A stretch of DNA of 64,000 nt, taken from positions 18,765-82,764 of the forward strand of contig CANSYK010000009.1 in NCBI GenBank assembly GCA_947651225.1. Direction: 5' to 3'. Shown one piece after another: positions 8,809 to 17,624 of this stretch. Source of the DNA: an uncultured bacterium. GTDB taxonomy: Bacteria > Bacillota > Clostridia > Lachnospirales > Lachnospiraceae. A program made the position numbers and the translations under genes. The first letter of the stretch is position 1; the number at the start of each line of letters is the position of its first letter. The notes beneath the pieces were generated by a model. The model was not told the origin of the DNA and ran no database searches. It saw nothing but the letters and a program-made list of their open reading frames with translations.

Positions 8809-8945
8809 TTATAGTAAACGAAAAAAACGCTTGCGTTTTGCTTCGTTTACAGCGCCGGATACACGCTGCAAAGCAGCATAACTTCCTATGTGTATCCGTG
8901 CGCATCCATTATAGTAAACGCATGTATTTTATGCGTTTACTATAA
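8809..8945. repeat. 137-bp compound palindromic element, family A, copy 2 (inverted)
   Basis: The reverse complement of copy 1 at 5796-5932, nearly base for base. It lies upstream of the AAA-ATPase gene and closes a segment of about 3.1 kb bracketed by inverted copies. Confidence 0.9.
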
Positions 8946-8990
8946 ACTATTGTAACACAAAAAACTTTGAATTAAAATCCCCTGTAACGC

Positions 8991-9020
8991 CAAAAGGCTG
9001 CAGGATTTCTCCTGCAGCCA
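8991..9020 (-). terminator. Rho-independent terminator after spoVG
   Basis: GGCTGCAGGA (8996-9005) pairs perfectly with TCCTGCAGCC (9010-9019) around a four-base loop, followed on the minus strand by TTTT. It begins 12 bases after the spoVG stop. Confidence 0.75.
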
Positions 9021-9031
9021 TCAAATACACC

Positions 9032-9319
9032 TCATTCACTTTGTAACTCATTCATCGGCTCTTCATCATGAACCTCAGAATATTTCTCTAATATAATATT
9101 CTGAACCTTCTCCCTTGTTTCAGAATTAATCGGATGAGCAATATCACGGTATTCTCCATCACCGGCTCGCCGGCTTGGCATTGCAATGAACAATCCCTTT
9201 TCGCCTTCAATCACCTTAATATCATGAATGACAAATTCATCGTCCAATGTAATTGATACTACCGCTTTCATTTTTCCTTCCTTCGTGATTTTACGAATTC
9301 TCACATCTGTTACTTGCAC
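9032..9319 (-). CDS. spoVG: Septation/sporulation regulator SpoVG
   Basis: A 95-residue SpoVG protein, a small RNA/DNA-binding regulator affecting sporulation and cell division in Firmicutes. The start is typical ([11 protein letters not shown]), and [18 protein letters not shown] with MPSRR and DIAHPIN are family hallmarks. The listed ORF starts at 9397, but GTG 9319 has AAAGGAGG eight bases upstream and gives the family length. It is transcribed alone or after glgD (155-base gap) and ends at a terminator. Confidence 0.95.
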   Translation of the reverse strand: MQVTDVRIRKITKEGKMKAVVSITLDDEFVIHDIKVIEGEKGLFIAMPSRRAGDGEYRDIAHPINSETREKVQNIILEKYSEVHDEEPMNELQSE

Positions 9320-9474
9320 GGCTATAACCTCCTTTGGTGTTGTTATGTTAATCTCGCCTACAGGAAAGTATAACTTATATAGGAAGAAACTCATCATAAT
9401 ACTGCATTACCTCTACCCTATAGGGCTTTATCCCCCACCACCTTTTACTCTGCAGCCTGTAAGTATCTTATCAT

Positions 9475-10596
9475 TTACAGCGCATAACGCTCATTCTTCT
9501 CAACAACAATCCTAATCTCACCATTTTCTCCGATATACTTGGTATTTGCACGAATCGTATCCCTGCTTTCTACGATACAATTTTCAATATACGTGTTGTC
9601 CCCAATGTACACATCATTCAAAATGATAGAATTCTTAATCACGCAGTTATTGCCAACAAACGCTTTCTTAAACAGGATAGAGTCCTGAACCTCTCCGTTA
9701 ACAATGCAACCGCTTGATACCAGACTGTTCTTTACACTGGAACCTGCATTATATTTTGCTGGCGGTAAATCCTCCGCCTTAGAGTAAACATCTGGATACT
9801 CCTTGAAGAAGTAATCGCGGACATCCTTTTTCAGGAAATCCATATTTGTGCGGAAATACGAATCTACAGAAGATATATTTCTCCAATATGTCTGAATTGG
9901 ATATGCGTAGATTCTCTTTACATTTTTATAACGAATCAAAATATCTTTAACAAAATCGTGTCTCTCTTCTTCTGCTGATTTTTCAATCAGCTCTATTAAA
10001 AGCCTTCTCCTTACGATATAAATTCCTGCAGACACCTGCAATCCATTTGCATTAATTGGCTTCTCTTCAAATTCTGTAACCCGTCCATCCCCATCTGTAC
10101 GGATTATACCAAAACGGCTTGGATCATCTTTCTCTTCAATATCTGCCGTTACAATTGTAAAATCAGCTTTCTTCGCAATATGGTACTCCAGAACTTTGTT
10201 ATAATCCATCTTGTATACCCCATCTCCTGATGCGATTACAACATATGGTTCATGGCTGGTCTTTAAAAATCCCAGATTCTGTGCCATTGCATCTGCTGTT
10301 CCACGATACCAGTAACTGTTTTCCGGCGTTGTAGTAGGTGTAAAGACATATAACCCACCCTGCTTACGTCCAAAGTCCCACCATTTGGACGAATTCAAAT
10401 GCTCATTTAAAGACTTTGCATTGTACTGTGTCAATACAGCAACTTTCTGAATATGGGAATTACTCATATTACTCAGTACAAAGTCTATGCTTCGAAAGCC
10501 ACCGGCAATAGGCATAGCCGCTGTAGCCCTCTTATTGGAAAGTTCTCTCATTCTACTGTTATTACCACCAGCTAACACAATACCAATCGCTCTCAT
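9475..10596 (-). CDS. glgD: Glucose-1-phosphate adenylyltransferase regulatory subunit GlgD
   Basis: A 373-residue nucleotidyltransferase-fold protein with a C-terminal left-handed beta-helix. The N-terminal loop is LAGGNNSRMRELSNKRA rather than the GGxGSRL of active enzymes, as expected for GlgD, the partner subunit that modulates GlgC. The complex makes ADP-glucose for glycogen. Its ATG overlaps the glgC stop by one base, so the two are translationally coupled. No glycogen synthase gene is in the window. Confidence 0.93.
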   Translation of the reverse strand: MRAIGIVLAGGNNSRMRELSNKRATAAMPIAGGFRSIDFVLSNMSNSHIQKVAVLTQYNAKSLNEHLNSSKWWDFGRKQGGLYVFTPTTTPENSYWYRGTADAMAQNLGFLKTSHEPYVVIASGDGVYKMDYNKVLEYHIAKKADFTIVTADIEEKDDPSRFGIIRTDGDGRVTEFEEKPINANGLQVSAGIYIVRRRLLIELIEKSAEEERHDFVKDILIRYKNVKRIYAYPIQTYWRNISSVDSYFRTNMDFLKKDVRDYFFKEYPDVYSKAEDLPPAKYNAGSSVKNSLVSSGCIVNGEVQDSILFKKAFVGNNCVIKNSIILNDVYIGDNTYIENCIVESRDTIRANTKYIGENGEIRIVVEKNERYAL

Positions 10597-11867
10597 TATC
10601 TGTCACCTACCTTAATCAATGTTTCACCGCCTGCAAGCTTCCCATTTGGATAGTCAGACAACTCTGTCTCACCAGAAATAGCGGTATTCTTTCCGATTTC
10701 AACACTATCCGGAATCACACTCTGCTCTCCAATTGTAACAAGACCAAACGCATAAACATCCGGCTTAACCTTATTTGGCAGTTCCTCCCCAACTCCCAAC
10801 TTACAGTTTGAACCTATTGTGACATCTTCTGCAATAACCGCCTTGTCAACAATTGTTCCCGCACCAATTACGGTAGAACTCATAATAATGGAATCCCTGA
10901 CAACAGCTCCAGGTTCAATCGTAACGCCGCTTCCTATGACGGAGTTATGTACCTCGCCATAAATTTCTGCTGCTTCCCCAATGATTGCCCTGTCTACAAT
11001 TGCCTCTGGCGCAATAAATTGTGGTGGTATACGGTCTGTCTTTGTGTAAATCTTCCAAAATTCCTCATACAAATTGAACACAGGAATCAAATCAATTAAT
11101 TCCATATTGGACTCCCAGTAAGAGCCAAGTGTTCCTACATCCTTCCAATATCCATTAAACTCGTACGCAAAAATACGTCCACCATTTTCATGGCAATATG
11201 GAATAATATGCTTACCAAAATCACATGCCGGCTGATCTTTCAGTTTGAGCAATGCATCCCGTAACACCGGCCAGGAGAAAATGTAAATTCCCATCGATGC
11301 CAGATTGCTGCGTGGATGTGCCGGCTTTTCCTCAAACTCATGGATCTGTTTCTTGTCATCTGTGATAACAACGCCGAAACGGCTTGCCTCCTCTATTGGT
11401 ACAGGAATTGTAGCCAAAGTAACATCCGCATGATTTGCCTTATGGAAGTCAAGCATTACTTCATAATCCATTTTATAAATATGGTCTCCACCTAATATAA
11501 GAACATACTCTGGATTATAGCGCTCCATATAACGCATATTCTGAAAAATTGCATTTGCAGTACCTGTGTACCATTCACTGCTTGCGCTCTTTTCATATGG
11601 TGGAAGAATAGAAACACCTCCAACATTTCTGTCCAAATCCCACGGAATACCAATACCAATATGCGTATTCAACTGAAGCGGCTGATACTGTGTCAGCACA
11701 CCTACTGTGTCTACGCCGGAGTTAATACAATTGCTCAATGGAAAATCAATAATACGGTATTTTCCACCAAACGCAACTGCGGGTTTTGCCCCGTTTGCCG
11801 TAAGAACTCCAAGCCTGGAACCTTGTCCTCCAGCTAACAACATTGCTATCATCTCTTTTTTAATCAC
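10596..11867 (-). CDS. glgC: Glucose-1-phosphate adenylyltransferase GlgC
   Basis: A 423-residue ADP-glucose pyrophosphorylase, catalysing ATP + glucose 1-phosphate to ADP-glucose + PPi, the first committed step of glycogen synthesis. The nucleotide loop is [10 protein letters not shown], followed by [14 protein letters not shown] and later GTANAIFQN and [10 protein letters not shown]; the C-terminus is a hexapeptide-repeat beta-helix. The listed ORF begins at a TTG (11885), but GTG 11867 follows AAGGGGTG and is preferred. First gene of the glgCD pair, behind a good promoter at 11903-11931. Confidence 0.94.
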   Translation of the reverse strand: MIKKEMIAMLLAGGQGSRLGVLTANGAKPAVAFGGKYRIIDFPLSNCINSGVDTVGVLTQYQPLQLNTHIGIGIPWDLDRNVGGVSILPPYEKSASSEWYTGTANAIFQNMRYMERYNPEYVLILGGDHIYKMDYEVMLDFHKANHADVTLATIPVPIEEASRFGVVITDDKKQIHEFEEKPAHPRSNLASMGIYIFSWPVLRDALLKLKDQPACDFGKHIIPYCHENGGRIFAYEFNGYWKDVGTLGSYWESNMELIDLIPVFNLYEEFWKIYTKTDRIPPQFIAPEAIVDRAIIGEAAEIYGEVHNSVIGSGVTIEPGAVVRDSIIMSSTVIGAGTIVDKAVIAEDVTIGSNCKLGVGEELPNKVKPDVYAFGLVTIGEQSVIPDSVEIGKNTAISGETELSDYPNGKLAGGETLIKVGDR

Positions 11868-11902
11868 GTTATCACCCCTTATCAATGAAATAAAGTAATC
11901 TA

Positions 11903-11931
11903 ATTATATCATAGAAGAATCAAAATGTGAA
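11903..11931 (-). promoter_or_regulatory. glgC promoter
   Basis: On the minus strand TTCACA (11926-11931), a 17-base spacer and a perfect TATAAT (11903-11908), 36 bases before the glgC start. Confidence 0.75.
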
Positions 11932-12175
11932 CAAATTTTAACGAAATTTATTCCATTTTTTTACATTTTTTAGACAATTCGACCAAAAAGGAAGAATACT
12001 GCCCTATTTCTGCGCCAAAAAATCGCTTTTTTGCCTATCAGCCATCCTTTTTAAGGCATTTTCATCGTCATTCTGCTGATTTGATATGATTCACTTATTG
12101 TAATTTCCCGTTCTGGTACTTTTCATACACCTTTTTCATATATAGTAACAAAAAAATATTATCAAAAATTCCCCA

Positions 12176-12203
12176 TTGTAATTTTTCATTCCTTGTTTAT
12201 AAT
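12176..12203 (+). promoter_or_regulatory. murC promoter
   Basis: TTGTAA (12176-12181), a 16-base spacer and TATAAT (12198-12203), 42 bases before the murC ATG. The rest of the divergent 11.9-12.2 kb gap is AT-rich and shows nothing else clear. Confidence 0.7.
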
Positions 12204-12245
12204 GAAACTAAAAAGAAAACAAAAAAAGACAGGACGGTGGATATT

Positions 12246-13628
12246 ATGTACCAAATTAACCTTAACAAGCCTTGTACTGTATATTTTATTGGGATTGGCG
12301 GCATCAGCATGAGTGGTTTTGCCCAATTATTCCATGAAAATGGTTTTACTGTAAAAGGCTCTGATTCCCAGGAGAGTAAAATAACACAGCACCTTACCTC
12401 TTTAGGTATCCATATAATATATGGACAAAACGCCGAAAATATTACAAATGATATTGACTTTATTGTATATACTGCGGCAATTCACCCAGATAACCCAGAA
12501 TTTGCAGAAGCAAAAAGAAAACAAATCCCTATGATGGAACGTGCCGTCATGGTAGGGCAGGTCATGAAAAATTACAAAAACGCAATTGGCATCTCTGGTA
12601 CCCACGGCAAAACCACCACGACATCTATGCTTTCCCACATATTTTTAAGTGCCAAAAAAGATCCTACCATTTCTGTGGGAGGAATCTTAGATGCCATAAA
12701 GGGCAATATCCGAATCGGCCACTCTGAGCACTTTATCACGGAAGCATGCGAATACACTAACAGCTTTTTAAAATTCTTCCCGACCGCAGAAATTATTTTG
12801 AATATTGATGCGGATCATTTGGATTTTTTCAAAGATATTGATGACATCCGCCACTCTTTTCGAGAGTACGCAAAACTTCTACCAGAAGATGGTGTTTTAG
12901 TTATTAACTCTGAAATTCCAAAATACGAAGAAATCATAGAGGAATTTTCAGGAAAAGTTATTACGTTTGGATTTGATGAAAATGCAGAATACAGTGCCGC
13001 AGACATTTCTTTTGACGAAAATGGCTGTGTTGACTTTGAGCTATTACACAATGGTACGAAAACAGGAGATTCCATTCATTTGAATGTAATTGGAATACAT
13101 AACATCTCCAATGCACTTTCCACGATTGCACTTTCCCTTTACTATGATATTCCAATGGAACAGATTAAAAACGGCCTCGCTTCCTTTTCTGGTACAGAAC
13201 GCCGTTTCGAAGTAAAAGGAAGTTTCCAGGGTGTCACCATAGTTGATGACTACGCACACCATCCAACGGAGATAGAAGCCACCTTACAGGCAGCACAGAA
13301 ATATCCGCACAGACACCTCTGGTGTGTATTTCAGCCGCATACCTACAGCCGTACCCGTGCTTTATTAAAAGAATTTGCCAAAACACTTGCTCTGGCAGAC
13401 AACATTATCCTTACTGATATATATGCTGCCCGTGAAACCGACCCTGGCGACATTTCCTCTCATACCCTGCAGGAAGAAATAAAAAAATTAGGAAAAGATG
13501 TTTACTATTTTTCTAGTTTTGAAGAAATTGAAAAATTTTTAATAAAAAATTGTACCAATGGTGACCTGTTGATAACTATGGGAGCCGGAAATGTCGTAAA
13601 TATCGGCGAAAGCTTGCTTCAAAAATAA
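12246..13628 (+). CDS. murC: UDP-N-acetylmuramate-L-alanine ligase
   Basis: A 460-residue Mur ligase adding L-alanine to UDP-MurNAc in cytoplasmic peptidoglycan synthesis. The N-terminal Rossmann-like domain opens with FIGIGGISMSGFA; the ATP loop is GISGTHGKTTTT; the third domain carries DDYAHHPTEIEA. Length matches the family. GTG 12237 is in frame, but ATG 12246 has GGACGG at a suitable distance and gives the usual N-terminus. It has its own promoter and precedes a DnaA-box cluster. Confidence 0.95.
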   Translation: MYQINLNKPCTVYFIGIGGISMSGFAQLFHENGFTVKGSDSQESKITQHLTSLGIHIIYGQNAENITNDIDFIVYTAAIHPDNPEFAEAKRKQIPMMERAVMVGQVMKNYKNAIGISGTHGKTTTTSMLSHIFLSAKKDPTISVGGILDAIKGNIRIGHSEHFITEACEYTNSFLKFFPTAEIILNIDADHLDFFKDIDDIRHSFREYAKLLPEDGVLVINSEIPKYEEIIEEFSGKVITFGFDENAEYSAADISFDENGCVDFELLHNGTKTGDSIHLNVIGIHNISNALSTIALSLYYDIPMEQIKNGLASFSGTERRFEVKGSFQGVTIVDDYAHHPTEIEATLQAAQKYPHRHLWCVFQPHTYSRTRALLKEFAKTLALADNIILTDIYAARETDPGDISSHTLQEEIKKLGKDVYYFSSFEEIEKFLIKNCTNGDLLITMGAGNVVNIGESLLQK

Positions 13629-13629
13629 C

Positions 13630-13754
13630 TTATCCACATTATCCACAATTTTTTGCCTTTTTTCTCAACAAAAAATTGTGGATAATTTTTTGCCTCAAAA
13701 AGCGATTGGAAAAGGATTTCCAGCTCCTTTACAGATTTTTCCACATTATTCACA
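13630..13754. promoter_or_regulatory. DnaA-box cluster with long hairpin
   Basis: Two perfect TTATCCACA boxes are directly abutted (13630-13638, 13639-13647), a third is inverted (TGTGGATAA, 13677-13685), and TTATTCACA (13746-13754) differs by one base. Boxes two and three also form a 17-bp perfect inverted repeat (13639-13655 with 13669-13685). The cluster lies between murC and a dnaD/dnaI-like operon and may bind DnaA. The hairpin may also end the murC transcript, although the following T-run is only moderate. Confidence 0.75.
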
Positions 13755-13865
13755 TTTTTTTACTAACATTTTGCTGCCTTCCACAGGGTATTTTCAAGCC
13801 TTCCAAACTGTGCTAAAATCAGCCATGAATAATAACTTAAAGCCATTGTGAAAGGAGGCCAGATG

Positions 13866-15041
13866 ATGGAACAGATTTTACTTTGTTCAAACCAAATTCC
13901 GCTTACTACATCTATTTACAACACATTTATTCAGAAATATATGCCAGATGCTAATGGAAGCTATGTAAAGGTTTACTTATATCTATCCATGTGCATTCAG
14001 TCAGGTGAAAAAAAGCTTTCCATCACTTCACTTGCTGATATGATGGATAATACAGAAAAAGACATTATCCGAGCTCTTCACTACTGGGAGAAAAAGGGGC
14101 TTATGATTTTACAAAAGGGCGATACAGACAGCATAACCAGTATCGAAATCTGTAACCCTGACCTGCCTGCTTCGGACCAAAACCTTCTGGCAGCCAAAGA
14201 AACCATTGCCTATCCAGAGAAAGAGAATCCTCCAAAAGAAAAAAAAGCACAGGTTCCTCCCCATGCGAACACTCTGCCACCGATTGCCCCTCCTGAAAAA
14301 AGAACAGAAGAAACAGCATCAGATTCCCCTGCCAGCCAGGAAATCACGGTGACTGAGGAACAAATTCTCCGACTTTCGAAAAATGAAGATTTTTCATGGG
14401 TCTGCCTGATAGTGGAAAATTATTTAAAACGTACATTAAAACCAACAGAGGTACAGCTTTTGACATATCTTTTTGATACACTTCACTTTTCCAAAGAACT
14501 GTTACTTCATTTATATGAATACTGCTGTTCCTTAAATAAAACCAACGTAAAATATGTGCAGGCGGTGGCTCTTTCCTGGGCGGAGCAAAATATCACCACA
14601 CCAGAGCAGGCACAGCGCCAGTCCGTTGTCTACAGCACCGCACACGCTGCGATTGCCAGGGCACTTGCCCTTGGACGCCCCCTGGCAAAGATTGAATGTG
14701 AGTACGCCAAAAGATGGCAGGACGAGTGGCATATGGATCTTTCTGTGATTTTAGAAGCCTGTAACCGTACAATGCTTGCCATTCAAAAGGCAGATTTTAA
14801 ATATATTGATGGAATTTTAAGTAACTGGCACAAAGAAAACGTACATACTTTACAGGATATAAAAATCTGCGATGAAAAGCATAACCGCAAAAAAGAAGAA
14901 ACCCAGAGACAAAACGCAAACATGGCCGCAACGAAAAATGCGTCATCGAAAAAAACACAATTTCAGGCGTTCCAGCAAAGAAGCACTTCCAAAGCAGAAA
15001 TTGATGAACTAGAACAAAAATTGCTTAGAAATAAAAAATAA
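13866..15041 (+). CDS. DnaD-domain replication initiation protein
   Basis: About 391 residues. The N-terminal 100 residues look like a winged-helix DnaD N-domain (SVKVYLYLSM-type segment, ITSLADMM, IIRALHYWEKKGL). A charged, Pro-rich linker follows. The C-terminal half holds two DnaD-type helical modules, the first around FSWVCLIVENYL to YVQAVALSWAEQNI and the second around ALGRPLAKIECEYAKRW to FKYIDGILSNWHKENV. DnaD proteins help load the replicative helicase. ATG 13866 (or 13863) follows AAAGGAGG. It is 19 bases upstream of the DnaI/DnaC-like gene, and the DnaA boxes lie in its leader. Confidence 0.88.
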   Translation: MEQILLCSNQIPLTTSIYNTFIQKYMPDANGSYVKVYLYLSMCIQSGEKKLSITSLADMMDNTEKDIIRALHYWEKKGLMILQKGDTDSITSIEICNPDLPASDQNLLAAKETIAYPEKENPPKEKKAQVPPHANTLPPIAPPEKRTEETASDSPASQEITVTEEQILRLSKNEDFSWVCLIVENYLKRTLKPTEVQLLTYLFDTLHFSKELLLHLYEYCCSLNKTNVKYVQAVALSWAEQNITTPEQAQRQSVVYSTAHAAIARALALGRPLAKIECEYAKRWQDEWHMDLSVILEACNRTMLAIQKADFKYIDGILSNWHKENVHTLQDIKICDEKHNRKKEETQRQNANMAATKNASSKKTQFQAFQQRSTSKAEIDELEQKLLRNKK

Positions 15042-15060
15042 AGAAAGGCAGGGTGTAAAA

Positions 15061-16062
15061 ATGGGAATCTCAAACATGCAATATCGTGATATTATTTTTC
15101 AATACGACCAGACCCGTATGAAAAACCAACGCCTTTTAAATAAACGTTATGAATCTCTGTACCGTAAATTTCCGGAGTTAAAAGAAATCCATAACAAAAT
15201 CATAGAACTTTCCATGAAACAAGCGGCAAATGAGATTTTAACACCAGAGCAGGCAGAAGAAAAAAGATATTCTTATCTGGAAAAAAAGGACATTCTTCTG
15301 GCACGGAAAGCCGCTATTTTAAAAGAAAATCACTATCCGGCAGATTATCTGAATCCGGTCTATACCTGCGCAGACTGCAAAGACACTGGATTTCTGAAAA
15401 ACAACACCCCCTGCCACTGCTTTAAGCAGGCAAAACTGCAAGCCCTATATGAAAATTCGAATCTGGCAGACGCTCTGGAATGCGAAAATTTTGATACTTT
15501 TTGCGAAGAACTCTACGATAATACCACGATTCACGAAAACCTTTCGATTACACCGCGCGAAAACATTCGCCGCATCCGGGAAGCCTGCTTCGACTTTATC
15601 AGACACTTTGATAAAGCATACGAAAACCTGCTTTTGTATGGTCCTACTGGTGTTGGGAAAACTTTTATTACGCACTGCATTGCAAAAGAGCTGTTAGATA
15701 CAGCCCATACGGTTGTCTACTTGACTTCCTTGCAGCTTTTTGATATGTTAGAAAAAAATAAGTTTCAGAGGGAGGACGCCTATGCAGCAAATGAACAGAT
15801 CTCTTATATGCTAGACAGTGATTTGCTAATTATTGATGATCTTGGAACTGAACTTTCCAATTCTTTTACCATTTCGCAGCTATACTATTTTATAGAAGAA
15901 AGACACCGCAACCAGAAATCTACCATTATTTCTACGAATCTTTCTTTTTCTGACCTGCGGGAGCGTTACAGTGAAAGAATCTTTTCCAGATTTACAGGGT
16001 ACTACGATTTTAAGCAGATTATCGGAAATGATATTCGTATTCAAAAAGCACTTAATTTATAA
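15061..16062 (+). CDS. DnaI/DnaC-like helicase-loader ATPase
   Basis: A 333-residue AAA+ protein. Residues about 100-120 hold a Cys cluster (CADCKDTGF then CHCF), like the zinc-binding module of DnaI. The ATPase domain has Walker A LYGPTGVGKTF, Walker B LLIIDDLGTE, sensor 1 STNLSF and an arginine-finger-like SRFTGY. This matches the loader that places DnaB/DnaC helicase at origins. The N-terminal 95 residues are helical and may bind the helicase. Co-transcribed with the DnaD-like gene; the prs stop/start spacing suggests prs is in the same unit. Confidence 0.9.
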   Translation: MGISNMQYRDIIFQYDQTRMKNQRLLNKRYESLYRKFPELKEIHNKIIELSMKQAANEILTPEQAEEKRYSYLEKKDILLARKAAILKENHYPADYLNPVYTCADCKDTGFLKNNTPCHCFKQAKLQALYENSNLADALECENFDTFCEELYDNTTIHENLSITPRENIRRIREACFDFIRHFDKAYENLLLYGPTGVGKTFITHCIAKELLDTAHTVVYLTSLQLFDMLEKNKFQREDAYAANEQISYMLDSDLLIIDDLGTELSNSFTISQLYYFIEERHRNQKSTIISTNLSFSDLRERYSERIFSRFTGYYDFKQIIGNDIRIQKALNL

Positions 16063-16080
16063 TCTATATTGGAGGATACT

Positions 16081-17253
16081 ATGAAACGACACGACAAATT
16101 AGTAGAAACAATTCCTTTTGGCACACTTGGCATTCTTGCTTTAGAGAGCAGCCGTGAAATGGGTAAGCGAGTTAATGACTACATCGTAGACTGGAGAGCA
16201 GAGCGCGCCAAAAAGCATACTACCGCATCTTCCCTTGCTGGTTACAACAGAAACTCATTTTTAATCAACTCTTCCTGCCCTCGTTTTGGCTCTGGCGAAG
16301 CAAAGGGAATCATATCTGAATCTGTCCGTGGTGATGATTTATATCTTTTAGTAGATGTGTGTAACCACAGCCTGACATATACTGTATGTGGTCAGACAAA
16401 TCATATGTCACCAGACGATCACTATCAGGATTTAAAGCGCATTATCGCCGCCGTCGGTGGAAAAGCACGCCGTATCACTGTCATTATGCCTTTCTTATAT
16501 GAAAGCAGACAGCACAGACGCAGCGCACGAGAGTCTTTGGACTGCGCACTTGCTTTACAGGAATTGACACAGATGGGCGTAGAAAGTATTATTACTTTTG
16601 ATGCGCATGACCCTCGTGTACAAAATGCAATTCCTTTAAAAAGTTTCGAAACAGTACAGCCGACCTATCAATTCATCAAGGCACTGTTAAAAAATGTAGA
16701 CGACCTTACCATCAACGCTGACCATCTCATGATTATCAGTCCTGATGAAGGAGCTATGAGCCGTGCCGTATATTTTGCCAATGTTCTCGGCATTGATGTT
16801 GGTATGTTTTACAAGCGCCGCGACTATAGCCGCATTGTAGATGGCCGCAACCCAATTATTGCCCATGAATTTTTAGGATCTGATTTAGAAGGAAAAGACG
16901 TTGTTATCATTGATGACATGATTTCTTCAGGCGAAAGCATGATTGATGTCGCAACAGAATTAAAGCGAAGAAAAGCAAACCGAATTTTTGTGGCAGCCAC
17001 CTTTGGACTTTTCACAAATGGCATGAAAAAGTTTGACCACGCTCATGAAACGGGACTGATTGACAAAGTCCTAACGACAAATCTTGTCTACCAGCCGTTA
17101 GAAGTGCTTGACCGGGATTACTATATCAATGTTGACATGAGCAAATATGTTGCTCTTTTGATTGACACTTTAAACCATGACCAGTCAATCAGTGAATTAT
17201 TAAATCCAACAGAACGTATCCATGATATTTTAAGAAAATATGGTCAGCTTTAG
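16081..17253 (+). CDS. prs: Ribose-phosphate pyrophosphokinase (long form)
   Basis: A 390-residue PRPP synthetase (ATP + ribose 5-phosphate to PRPP + AMP), feeding nucleotide, His and Trp synthesis. It has RITVIMPFLYESRQHRR, FDAHDPRVQNAIP and the PRPP loop VVIIDDMISSGESM. It is longer than the usual 315 residues, with an N-terminal stretch and several insertions, as in Lachnospiraceae prs-like proteins. The ORF starts at TTG 16069, but ATG 16081 follows TTGGAGGA. Last gene of the dnaD-dnaI-prs run, with terminators at 17475 and 17541. Confidence 0.88.
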   Translation: MKRHDKLVETIPFGTLGILALESSREMGKRVNDYIVDWRAERAKKHTTASSLAGYNRNSFLINSSCPRFGSGEAKGIISESVRGDDLYLLVDVCNHSLTYTVCGQTNHMSPDDHYQDLKRIIAAVGGKARRITVIMPFLYESRQHRRSARESLDCALALQELTQMGVESIITFDAHDPRVQNAIPLKSFETVQPTYQFIKALLKNVDDLTINADHLMIISPDEGAMSRAVYFANVLGIDVGMFYKRRDYSRIVDGRNPIIAHEFLGSDLEGKDVVIIDDMISSGESMIDVATELKRRKANRIFVAATFGLFTNGMKKFDHAHETGLIDKVLTTNLVYQPLEVLDRDYYINVDMSKYVALLIDTLNHDQSISELLNPTERIHDILRKYGQL

Positions 17254-17474
17254 AAAAAGGAGCAGATACTATTTTCTGTTTCATAATTTACATTTAATTT
17301 AGATTTCTTTTCATAACTTAAGAAACACTTTATAAACAGTACAAACTTCGTTCACATTTTTGCTATATAATGAATATATATTATCAAAAGGGAAATACTG
17401 GTAATATCGTTATATTTCTTTATATTGCTAATTGACTATTGTTTGAGATAGATTCTTTTTCATTTTTTTCATTT

Positions 17475-17518
17475 TAGCCACTGGTAGCTCCCTCTACTAG
17501 TGGCTACTCCTTTCTTTA
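17475..17518 (+). terminator. Terminator downstream of prs
   Basis: TAGCCACTGGTAG (17475-17487) pairs with CTACTAGTGGCTA (17494-17506) apart from one mismatch, then a T-rich CTCCTTTCTTT. The 220 bases between prs and this hairpin are AT-rich with a TATAAT at 17366; a small RNA is possible but unsupported. Confidence 0.65.
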
Positions 17519-17540
17519 TTGTATGTTATATTGTGGATAA

Positions 17541-17572
17541 AAAGGAACATCATATATGATGTTCCTTTTTAT
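17541..17572. terminator. Bidirectional terminator, 28-bp perfect palindrome
   Basis: AAAGGAACATCATA/TATGATGTTCCTTT is a perfect palindrome at 17541-17568, with a T-run after it on the plus strand and A-run before it. It lies between convergent prs and the anti-sigma gene. Confidence 0.8.
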
Positions 17573-17624
17573 TTTTGTATATTCAATAAAACCACATTTT
17601 TCAAACATACCCAGGCTCTGATAT

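Noticed and set aside
13639-13685. Hairpin between murC and dnaD-like gene as a plain terminator
   Set aside because: The arms consist of DnaA boxes and the T-run is moderate; a terminator role is possible but the box cluster is the stronger reading.
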